Part shown: positions 6,457-11,407 of the stretch, piece by piece
Layout of the letters: each line of letters opens with the position of its first letter
Numbering within the stretch: the stretch's first letter is position 1
NCBI GenBank assembly: GCA_029934555.1
Contig: JAOZMA010000047.1
Location: 1 to 11,407 of the forward strand
DNA: 11,407 nucleotides
Origin: Acidimicrobiia bacterium
GTDB lineage: Bacteria; Actinomycetota; Acidimicrobiia; Spongiisociales; UBA5794
Direction of reading: 5' to 3'
The notes under the pieces: generated by a model
The model's input: the letters and a program-made list of their open reading frames with translations, nothing else
What the model was told of the DNA's origin: nothing
The model's database searches: none
Translations under genes and position numbers: made by a program

Positions 6457-7860
6457 CGATGCCGACTCGATCAACTCCCACAGCCGATCCACGTGCTCGG
6501 CCGTCGTATTCGTCTGCCCTATCGAGACCCTGACGAACCTTCGGCCGTCGATGGTGGATGGGGTCACGAATGCCCAACCGGACTCATTGATCGCCTCAGC
6601 GAGCGCATCGGTCGCTTCGTCTCCGTCGATGTGGGCGAACGACACGAGGCCAAATGGAGTTGGTGCGACCAACTCGAGTTGAGGATGGGATTCAATCCGG
6701 TCCGTCAGTGCAGCGGCGAGTGCCACATGCTCGCGAACGTGATGGCGGATTCCCTCGGCACCGTAGGAACGGAGAACGAACCACAGCTTCAGGGCCCGGA
6801 ACCGGCGGCCGAGAGGAACGTGCCAATCCCGGTAGTCGATGACTTCTCCCGATTCCGATGCCTCGTTCCGCAGATACGGGGGCAAGATGCTCAGCGCTTC
6901 GATGAGAGGCTTGCGGTCGGCAACGTAGAAGAGTGAGCAGTCGAAATTCGTGAACATCCACTTGTGCGGATTGAACGTGTATGAATCGGCTAGCTCGAGC
7001 CCGTCCTGAAAGTGCCGGAACTCAGGACACACCATCGCCGTTCCTGCATATGCGGCGTCCACGTGGTGCCAGAGACCGCGGGATCGGGCGATCTCTCCCG
7101 TCGCCCGGACCGGGTCGACGGCCGTTGTCCCCGTCGTGCCCACGGCAGAAACGACTGCGACGGGAATGAGTCCGGCAGCAATGTCGATCTCTATCGCCTC
7201 TTCCAATGCATCTGCACGCATCGCAAACTGATCATCGACAGGAACGAGACGCACATGTCCGTACCCGGCGACTCTCGCCCCCTTCTCTACCGAAGAGTGC
7301 GCCTGCGCTGAGGCATATACGACCATCTTCCCGGCTTCTCCGGAGGCTCGATCTCTGGCCACGACGAGCGCCGTGTGTGTGGAATCGGATGCACTCATCT
7401 GGATGACGCCGCCGCCCGGGCCGGTTGTCTTCCACGACTCCGGAAGCCCGAGCATCCCGACCAGCCAATCGGCAACGACCTCCTCGATCTCAGTCGCTGC
7501 GGGACTCGTCGACCACAGCATCCCTTGAACGCCGAGACCTGCGGCAACGAGTTCCCCGAGGATTGAAGGCGGCGAGGTATTGGCGGGGAAGTACGCGAAC
7601 CAGCCCGGCGATTGCCAATGGGTGATGCCCGGCATGACGATCTCATCGAGGTCGCTCAAGATGGCGTCGAACGGCTCCGGCTGCTCGGGAACGACGTCCG
7701 GAAGCATCGCCCGTATCTCCCCGGGCTGGACCGTCGCGGTAATCGGTCGGTCGTCGACGGTCTCCATGTACCGGGCAAGCCACTCAATGACTTCATGCCC
7801 ATGCCAACGGAACTCGTCCGGGGACATGTGATATGAGGGTGGAGACGGCTCGTTCGTCAT
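6436..7860 (-). CDS. ddc: PLP-dependent aromatic-L-amino-acid-type decarboxylase
   Basis: 474 aa, a group II PLP decarboxylase; human DOPA decarboxylase is of similar length. Key residues: H188 in AQAHSSVE, which stacks on the cofactor; D268 in HVDAAYAG, which binds the pyridine nitrogen; K300 in NPHKW, the Schiff-base lysine; and Y329 in PPYL, at the place of the catalytic loop Tyr of true decarboxylases (Phe there marks aldehyde synthases). MPGITHWQSP (76-85) and CPEFRHF (278-284) also match the aromatic decarboxylases. It should release CO2 from Trp, Tyr, Phe or DOPA to give an aryl amine; the substrate cannot be chosen from sequence. The ATG follows GAGGA by seven bases. The C-terminal tail (about 468-474) is encoded by 8-bp tandem repeats and is probably a late addition. 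It lies downstream of the Nudix gene across a repeat element. Confidence 0.93.
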   Translation of the reverse strand: MTNEPSPPSYHMSPDEFRWHGHEVIEWLARYMETVDDRPITATVQPGEIRAMLPDVVPEQPEPFDAILSDLDEIVMPGITHWQSPGWFAYFPANTSPPSILGELVAAGLGVQGMLWSTSPAATEIEEVVADWLVGMLGLPESWKTTGPGGGVIQMSASDSTHTALVVARDRASGEAGKMVVYASAQAHSSVEKGARVAGYGHVRLVPVDDQFAMRADALEEAIEIDIAAGLIPVAVVSAVGTTGTTAVDPVRATGEIARSRGLWHHVDAAYAGTAMVCPEFRHFQDGLELADSYTFNPHKWMFTNFDCSLFYVADRKPLIEALSILPPYLRNEASESGEVIDYRDWHVPLGRRFRALKLWFVLRSYGAEGIRHHVREHVALAAALTDRIESHPQLELVAPTPFGLVSFAHIDGDEATDALAEAINESGWAFVTPSTIDGRRFVRVSIGQTNTTAEHVDRLWELIESASSRSVDQ

Positions 7861-7880
7861 TCAGTGTCCTCGTTGACGTA

Positions 7881-7998
7881 GCGGCGGACAGTAGACAGAC
7901 CACAGCAGACAGCCAGAACCGAACGCCGCCCAAACGTCTTGCTGTCTGCTGTCTGCTGTCCGCTGTTGGCTGTCCCCTGCCCCCTGTCACCTGTCACC
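7881..7998. repeat. Facing heptamer repeat arms between Nudix and ddc genes
   Basis: The left arm (about 7883-7915) contains GGACAGT, AGACAGA, CAGCAGA and CAGCCAG units. The right arm (about 7941-7998) contains GCTGTCT, GCTGTCC, GCTGTTG and GCTGTCC units, ending in CTGTCAC repeats that run into the Nudix stop codon (7994-7996). ACAGCAGACAGC (7902-7913) is exactly complementary to 7941-7952, a 12-bp stem with a 27-base loop. The region also has to hold the ddc promoter; TACTGT within the left arm on the minus strand is a possible -10, with no convincing -35. Confidence 0.88.
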
Positions 7999-8527
7999 TC
8001 AAGTACCCCAACAACTCCCTCACCATGAATGCAGTTGCTCCCCACAATGTGCCTTCCTCGAACTCGTAGAACCACAGGTCGTGACCATGCCAGTCCTGGG
8101 TCGCCCATCGGGAATCGTCGAGAAGCCGGTCGATCGGGGGTTCGATGATGCTGTGAACCTCGGACGGATCCGCGACCAGCTCATCTGGCCGCTCGATTCT
8201 GGCGACTACCGGCACGATGAGACGTGTTCGGTCCCGTGTCGTCACCGGTGTGAGTCCGCCCAGGATCTCAACGACGTTCTCCGGCGGAAGGCGCACTTCT
8301 TCCCAGGCCTCGCGTGTTGCTGTTGCAATGGGGTCTTCGCCATCCTCGCGTCCTCCCCCGGGGAAGACGACGTCACCCGGATGGGTCCTCATGTGTTCTG
8401 GGCGGCGAGTGAAGATAATCCGGGGTGTCCCGGACGCATCTTCGTAGAGGGGAACGAGCACGGCGTAGCGAGCATCGGGTGGCGAAGCCACCGGTGACAG
8501 CCGTTCGAGTCGATCCCATAGATCCAT
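7994..8527 (-). CDS. Nudix hydrolase, CoA-pyrophosphatase-like
   Basis: 177 aa. The Nudix box occupies 58-80: G58, then E64, then REAWEE (72-77), the metal-binding core. The preceding stretch TRRPEHMRTHPGDVVFPGG (40-58) resembles the extra signature of CoA pyrophosphatases, which cut CoA and its esters into phosphopantetheine and 3',5'-ADP. The usual glycine near the end of the box is Arg79 here (EEVRL rather than EEIGL); the catalytic glutamates are intact, so activity is still likely. I chose the ATG at 8527: a longer frame starting at 8608 would overlap the divergent acetyltransferase gene and adds no family-like sequence. No Shine-Dalgarno is present; TATGCT six bases before the ATG suggests a leaderless mRNA. 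Its stop codon runs into a heptamer repeat element. Substrate is uncertain. Confidence 0.88.
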   Translation of the reverse strand: MDLWDRLERLSPVASPPDARYAVLVPLYEDASGTPRIIFTRRPEHMRTHPGDVVFPGGGREDGEDPIATATREAWEEVRLPPENVVEILGGLTPVTTRDRTRLIVPVVARIERPDELVADPSEVHSIIEPPIDRLLDDSRWATQDWHGHDLWFYEFEEGTLWGATAFMVRELLGYLR

Positions 8528-8539
8528 CACGGGAGCATA
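8528..8539 (-). promoter_or_regulatory. Candidate leaderless promoter (-10 TATGCT) for the Nudix gene
   Basis: TATGCT (8539-8534, minus strand) lies six bases before the ATG at 8527, matching TAnnnT-N6/7-ATG of leaderless transcripts; there is no Shine-Dalgarno. The decamer TATGCTCCCG is shared with the cba promoter candidate. It lies back to back with the acetyltransferase -10. Confidence 0.45.
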
Positions 8540-8545
8540 CGTCGG

Positions 8546-8558
8546 TAGGCTGCGTTCG
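8546..8558 (+). promoter_or_regulatory. Candidate leaderless promoter (-10 TAGGCT) for the acetyltransferase gene
   Basis: TAGGCT (8546-8551) is followed by seven bases and the ATG at 8559. No useful Shine-Dalgarno is seen. With the Nudix -10 at 8534-8539, the 31-bp divergent gap would hold two -10 elements pointing apart; each -35 region would lie over or near the start of the other gene. Confidence 0.4.
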
Positions 8559-9158
8559 ATGGCGCAGCATCTCAACAGCCGACCGCGGCAGACGCCGCGG
8601 TTCATCATTCGCCCGTTTCGGCGCCGCGACGTAGGTCCGATGCACGATGCCGTTCAAGCGTCACTACCGGAGCTCGAGGAGTGGCTCCCATGGGCGGTCG
8701 GCTACGACCGTTCGGTTGCTCATCGTTTCATCCGCGACTCCGCATCGGCATGGAACGATGCCCGTGCCTACGACTTCGCCATCCGACTTCATGAAGAGCC
8801 CGACTTCCACGTCGGCAACATCTCCGTCTGGCCCACCTCGCCTGCCAATCGGGTCGGTGAGATCGGGTACTGGATCCGATCGGATCTCACCGGCGAGGGT
8901 ATCGGGACGGAGGTGACCGCCCGAACGATCCAGGTCGGATTCGAAGAGCTCAATTATCACAAGATCGTGTTGAGGATCGCCGCCGGTAACGAACGCTCCG
9001 ATCGCATCGCGAAGCGTCTCGGATTCACCCTCGAGGGCACGCTTCGCGACGAAGTCAAAGTAGGCACAACATGGATCAACCACACGTCGTGGAGCCTGCT
9101 CGAAGAAGAGTGGCCGGACGTGAGGGAAACACTTCAGGCGGACGGGGTGCTGCAGTAG
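8559..9158 (+). CDS. GNAT acetyltransferase, RimJ/RimL type
   Basis: 199 aa, predicted to transfer acetyl from acetyl-CoA to an amino group of a protein N-terminus or small molecule. FIIRPFRRRD (15-24) is the typical start of the family fold. GEIGYWI (100-106) is the central strand, and TGEGIGTE (111-118) is the acetyl-CoA pyrophosphate loop. N144 with S147 in GNERSDRIAKRLGF (143-156), followed by EGTLRDE (159-165), matches the RimJ/RimL C-terminal signature. The substrate cannot be told. It is the only plus-strand gene of the window, divergent from the Nudix gene (31-bp gap) and convergent with groEL. TAGGCT upstream suggests leaderless expression. A heptamer repeat starts immediately after its TAG. 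Confidence 0.92.
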   Translation: MAQHLNSRPRQTPRFIIRPFRRRDVGPMHDAVQASLPELEEWLPWAVGYDRSVAHRFIRDSASAWNDARAYDFAIRLHEEPDFHVGNISVWPTSPANRVGEIGYWIRSDLTGEGIGTEVTARTIQVGFEELNYHKIVLRIAAGNERSDRIAKRLGFTLEGTLRDEVKVGTTWINHTSWSLLEEEWPDVRETLQADGVLQ

Positions 9159-9234
9159 GCGGACAGCAAACAGCAGACAGCAGACAGCAAGAAGCCTGGC
9201 TGTTGGCTGTCAGCTGTCGTCTGTTTGCCAAACA
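9159..9234. repeat. Heptamer repeat element after the acetyltransferase stop
   Basis: Units GCGGACA, GCAAACA, GCAGACA and GCAGACA (about 9159-9190) are followed by reverse-orientation units (about 9198-9229). The arms can pair imperfectly. The 30 bases at 9199-9228 recur exactly at 9281-9310, on the other side of the terminator. CTGTTTG (9221-9227) and CAAACAG (9229-9235) form a small palindrome. The element begins on the base after the stop codon. Confidence 0.9.
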
Positions 9235-9264
9235 GAATGGGGCGGCCCGAAGGCCGCCCCATTC
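9235..9264. terminator. Bidirectional terminator with UUCG tetraloop between convergent genes
   Basis: A perfect 13-bp, GC-rich stem (9235-9247 paired with 9252-9264) closes a four-base loop. Read on the minus strand the loop is TTCG closed by C-G, the unusually stable cUUCGg tetraloop; on the plus strand it is CGAA. Short T-runs follow on both sides (GTTTTGG on plus, TGTTTGG on minus). It lies between the acetyltransferase (plus) and groEL (minus), so it can serve both. Confidence 0.85.
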
Positions 9265-9269
9265 TCCGT

Positions 9270-9310
9270 TTTGGCTGTCAGCTGTTGGCTGTCAGCTGTC
9301 GTCTGTTTGC
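9270..9310. repeat. Heptamer repeat copy abutting the groEL stop
   Basis: Units TTGGCTG, TCAGCTG, TTGGCTG, TCAGCTG and TCGTCTG. Bases 9281-9310 duplicate 9199-9228 without mismatch, and the copy reaches the last base of the groEL TAG codon (9312-9310 on the minus strand). With the terminator it makes up most of the groEL 3' UTR. Confidence 0.9.
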
Positions 9311-10956
9311 TAGAACCCCATGCCGCCCATGCCGCCGTCGTCATGGCCGCCGGCAGGCATCGGAGGAAGGTCTTCCTTCTTCTCAGCGACGAGCACCTCG
9401 GTCGTGACAAGGAGAGCCGCTACGGAAGCAGCGTTCTGCAACGTCGACCGGGTCACCTTGGCAGGATCGATGATGCCGTCCTCGATGAGGTCGGTGTACT
9501 CACCTGTCGCGGCATTGAAGCCCTCGTTACCTTCGGACTCGTTGAGCACCTTGTTCACGACAACGCCACCTTCATAGCCGGCGTTGACCGCGATCTGACG
9601 GAGCGGAGCTTCGAGCGCACGCTTGACGAGCTGACGCCCGGCCTTCACGTCATCGCTTCCACCACGGAGCTTGTCGATCGCAACACCGGAACGAAGCAGA
9701 GCAACACCACCACCGGGGACGATGCCCTCTTCGACAGCGGCACGGGTCGCCTGAATGGCGTCCTCGAGGCGATGCTTCCGCTCCTTGAGTTCGACCTCCG
9801 TCGCAGCGCCGACCTTGATGACGGCAACGCCACCGGAGAGCTTCGCGAGACGCTCCTGGAGCTTCTCACGATCCCAATCGGAATCGGAATTGTCGATCTC
9901 CTGGCGAATCTGCTTCACACGGGCCTCGACGTCTGCGTGGGATCCGGCACCCTCGACGACCGTCGTGTTGTCCTTGCTGATGACGACCTTGCGGGCCTTG
10001 CCGAGCAAGTCCATCGTGACTCCATCGAGCTTGAGACCGACCTCTTCGGAGATGACGGTCGCACCGGTGAGGATGGCGATATCCTGGAGTTGAGCCTTGC
10101 GGCGCTCCCCGAATCCGGGGGCCTTGACGGCCACGGACTGGAACGTGCCACGGATCTTGTTCACGACGAGTGTCGCGAGTGCTTCACCCTCGACGTCCTC
10201 AGCGATGATCAGCAGCGGCTTGCCCGACTGCATGACCTTCTCGAGAATCGAGAGCATATCCTGGACCGAGCTGATCTTCGAGTTGACGATCAGCACATAC
10301 GGGTCTTCGAGGACGGCTTCCTGACGATCGGCGTCACTGATGAAGTACGGAGAGATGTAGCCCTTGTCGAACTGCATACCTTCCGTGAACTCGAGCTCAA
10401 CGCCGAATGTCTGGCTGTCCTCGACGGTGATGACACCCTCGTTGCCGACCTTCTTCATCGCATCGGCGATACGATCGCCGATGATCATGTCCGCAGCAGA
10501 GTTCGCAGCGACATACGCGATGGCTTCTTTGTCGTCGCTCGATACCGGCTTCGCCGCATCGGCGATATTCTCGACGACCTTGGCGACGGCCTCTTCGATG
10601 CCGCGCTTCATCTCCATCGGGTTGCTTCCGGCTGCGACGAGACGGAGTCCGTCCCGTACCATCGCCTGTGCGAGGACCGTTGCTGTCGTCGTGCCGTCAC
10701 CGGCAACGTCGTTGGTCTTGTCAGCGACTTCCTTAGCGAGCTGCGCGCCCATGTTCTCGAACGCGTCTTCGAGTTCGATCTCCTTGGCGATCGTCACACC
10801 ATCGTTCGTGATCGTGGGCGAACCCCACTTCTTGTCGAGTACAACGTTGCGCCCCTTGGGACCCAGCGTTACCTTGACGGCATCTGCGAGCTGGTCGACG
10901 CCCGCTTGGAGGCTCCGTCGGGCCTCCTCGTTGAAACGTAGTTCTTTTGCTGCCAT
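9310..10956 (-). CDS. groEL: Chaperonin GroEL (Hsp60)
   Basis: 548 aa, full length. It is the 14-mer ATP-driven folding chamber that works with GroES in the cytoplasm. LGPKGRNVVLDK (31-42) and GDGTTT (86-91, with catalytic D87) form the nucleotide site; VPGGGVALL and the IEDGIIDPAKV segment near the C-terminus are family hallmarks. The tail after residue 530 is the Gly-Met-rich GGMGGMGF type with only one His. This resembles housekeeping actinobacterial GroEL rather than the His-rich paralog. The ATG is preceded by AGGAGGG, which overlaps the groES stop codon, and lies 13 bp after groES, so the two are co-translated from one mRNA. Expression should follow the CIRCE sites upstream of groES. 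The 3' end runs into the UUCG terminator. Confidence 0.99.
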   Translation of the reverse strand: MAAKELRFNEEARRSLQAGVDQLADAVKVTLGPKGRNVVLDKKWGSPTITNDGVTIAKEIELEDAFENMGAQLAKEVADKTNDVAGDGTTTATVLAQAMVRDGLRLVAAGSNPMEMKRGIEEAVAKVVENIADAAKPVSSDDKEAIAYVAANSAADMIIGDRIADAMKKVGNEGVITVEDSQTFGVELEFTEGMQFDKGYISPYFISDADRQEAVLEDPYVLIVNSKISSVQDMLSILEKVMQSGKPLLIIAEDVEGEALATLVVNKIRGTFQSVAVKAPGFGERRKAQLQDIAILTGATVISEEVGLKLDGVTMDLLGKARKVVISKDNTTVVEGAGSHADVEARVKQIRQEIDNSDSDWDREKLQERLAKLSGGVAVIKVGAATEVELKERKHRLEDAIQATRAAVEEGIVPGGGVALLRSGVAIDKLRGGSDDVKAGRQLVKRALEAPLRQIAVNAGYEGGVVVNKVLNESEGNEGFNAATGEYTDLIEDGIIDPAKVTRSTLQNAASVAALLVTTEVLVAEKKEDLPPMPAGGHDDGGMGGMGF

Positions 10957-10969
10957 TGGGTAAACCCTC

Positions 10970-11257
10970 CTAGGCGAGAACGGCGAGAACGTCGCGGGCG
11001 GACAGGATCAAGTAGTCCTCACCGTCGACCTTCACTTCGGTGCCGCCGTACTTCGAGTAGAAGACGACGTCTCCGACGTTGACGTCCATGGGGATCCGCT
11101 CCCCATCTTTGATCTCACCCGGTCCGACGGCGAGTACCTCACCGAGTTGGGGCTTTTCTTTGGCCGTATCCGGGATAACGAGGCCGCTCGCTGTGCGAGA
11201 TTCCTCTTCATCCTGTGGCTTCACGACGATGCGATCGCCGAGAGGCTTCAAATTCAT
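10970..11257 (-). CDS. groES: Co-chaperonin GroES (Hsp10)
   Basis: 95 aa, the heptameric lid of the GroEL chamber. MNLKPLGDRIVV opens the protein and matches the family start. The mobile loop region (EEESRTASGLVIPDTAKEKP, about 17-36) binds GroEL, and the VGDVVFYSKYGGTEVK strand and LILSARDVLAVL end are typical. I chose the ATG at 11257 over a frame opening at 11290: AAGGAGGA sits five bases upstream of the inner ATG, and the extra 11 residues are not GroES-like. First gene of the groES-groEL operon, with two CIRCE operators between promoter and start. Confidence 0.98.
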   Translation of the reverse strand: MNLKPLGDRIVVKPQDEEESRTASGLVIPDTAKEKPQLGEVLAVGPGEIKDGERIPMDVNVGDVVFYSKYGGTEVKVDGEDYLILSARDVLAVLA

Positions 11258-11275
11258 CCGACTCCTCCTTCGTAG

Positions 11276-11302
11276 CTGGCAGTCGGTCAATGCGAGTGCT
11301 AA
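11276..11302. promoter_or_regulatory. Second, degenerate CIRCE operator (HrcA site)
   Basis: CTGGCAGTC, nine bases, GAGTGCTAA. The right half is perfect and the left half matches 6 of 9 positions of TTAGCACTC. It starts exactly 40 bp from the first CIRCE and lies about 19 bp upstream of the groES ATG, over the leader mRNA. A TATCGT sequence (11307-11302, minus strand) at its edge could be a second -10. Confidence 0.65.
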
Positions 11303-11315
11303 CGATAGCAGGAAT

Positions 11316-11342
11316 CTGGCACTCCCGCACTCAGAGTGCTAA
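11316..11342. promoter_or_regulatory. CIRCE operator (HrcA site) of groESL
   Basis: CTGGCACTC, nine bases, GAGTGCTAA, against the consensus TTAGCACTC-N9-GAGTGCTAA: 7 of 9 in the left half and 9 of 9 in the right. HrcA binds this element and blocks transcription until heat shock. It sits immediately downstream of the probable -10, where the repressor would cover the transcription start. Confidence 0.9.
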
Positions 11343-11344
11343 GA

Positions 11345-11375
11345 ATTATCTAAGTCGTTGTGTATCAAGTACGAA
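11345..11375 (-). promoter_or_regulatory. Candidate groESL promoter
   Basis: The AT-rich minus-strand sequence TAGATAAT (11352-11345) contains TAGATA or GATAAT as -10. TTCGTA (11375-11370) is 17 bases upstream of TAGATA; TTGATA (11368-11363) is a better hexamer but too close. The predicted start falls inside the first CIRCE, which fits HrcA repression. Confidence 0.45.
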
Positions 11376-11380
11376 GCTAC

Positions 11381-11407
11381 CAGCGGACAGCGGACAGCGG
11401 ACAGCGG
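11381..11407. repeat. Perfect 7-bp tandem repeat at the right edge
   Basis: Three full CAGCGGA units and a six-base partial unit, identical in unit and orientation to 1-55. It lies directly upstream of the groESL promoter and is cut by the window end. By analogy with the other elements it may follow the stop codon of an unseen gene further right (inference). Confidence 0.95.

Noticed and set aside
7994..8608. Longer Nudix start at 8608
   Set aside because: It would overlap the divergent acetyltransferase and adds no Nudix-like sequence; the ATG at 8527 is preceded by a good -10.
9271..10941. Long plus-strand open frame of 556 codons opposite groEL
   Set aside because: It is antisense to an intact groEL; a mirror open frame is common for high-GC groEL and the product shows no recognisable domain.
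10970..11290. Longer groES start at 11290
   Set aside because: The extension covers the Shine-Dalgarno and the second CIRCE; the ATG at 11257 matches all GroES starts.
1..11407. Circular 11.4 kb plasmid or phage-like element, because both ends share a repeat
   Set aside because: The shared sequence is a low-complexity heptamer also found inside the window, the genes are chromosomal housekeeping types, and no replication or partition gene is present.

Overview
This 11.4 kb stretch is chromosomal DNA from a high-GC, aerobic bacterium, most likely an actinobacterium. The grounds are moderately high GC, an actinobacterial-looking GroEL, groES-groEL under CIRCE operators, and several starts of the leaderless type (TAnnnT 6-7 nt before ATG/GTG). 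I cannot fix the class; Acidimicrobiia or a neighbour is a guess. No tRNA, rRNA, CRISPR or transposase gene was seen, and no gene-free stretch exceeds 300 bases.

Layout: (i) 113-4825, minus strand, a respiratory locus in transcription order cbaD (48-aa subunit IIa), cbaB (CuA subunit II), cbaA (subunit I) of a ba3-type (B-family) heme-copper oxidase, then a 771-aa fusion protein. The fusion joins a cytochrome b domain, a 2x[4Fe-4S] ferredoxin, an MvhD-like [2Fe-2S] domain, a membrane anchor, an extracytoplasmic beta-rich domain and a cytochrome c. (ii) 4962-6386, minus, bifunctional NAD(P)H-hydrate epimerase/dehydratase. (iii) 6436-7860, minus, aromatic-L-amino-acid-type decarboxylase. (iv) 7994-8527, minus, a CoA-pyrophosphatase-like Nudix hydrolase, divergent from (v) 8559-9158, plus, a RimJ/RimL-type acetyltransferase. 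(vi) 9310-11257, minus, groES-groEL with two tandem CIRCE sites upstream.

The respiratory genes are the most interesting part. The predicted topology of the fusion puts its iron-sulfur domains in the cytoplasm, two b hemes in the membrane and its c heme outside, facing the CuA site of the adjacent oxidase. One polypeptide could thus replace a bc1 complex plus cytochrome c, possibly with a cytoplasmic entry for electrons; no Rieske protein is in the window.

The second unusual layer is an intergenic repeat family of degenerate 7-base units (ACAGCNN), arranged as facing inverted arms that begin right after stop codons. It occurs at 1-112, 7881-7998 and 9159-9310, with one array at 11381-11407. 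A similar element of 8-base units lies between the decarboxylase and nnr genes and encodes the decarboxylase C-terminus. The window starts and ends in the same perfect heptamer array, so it may be a contig that broke at this repeat.
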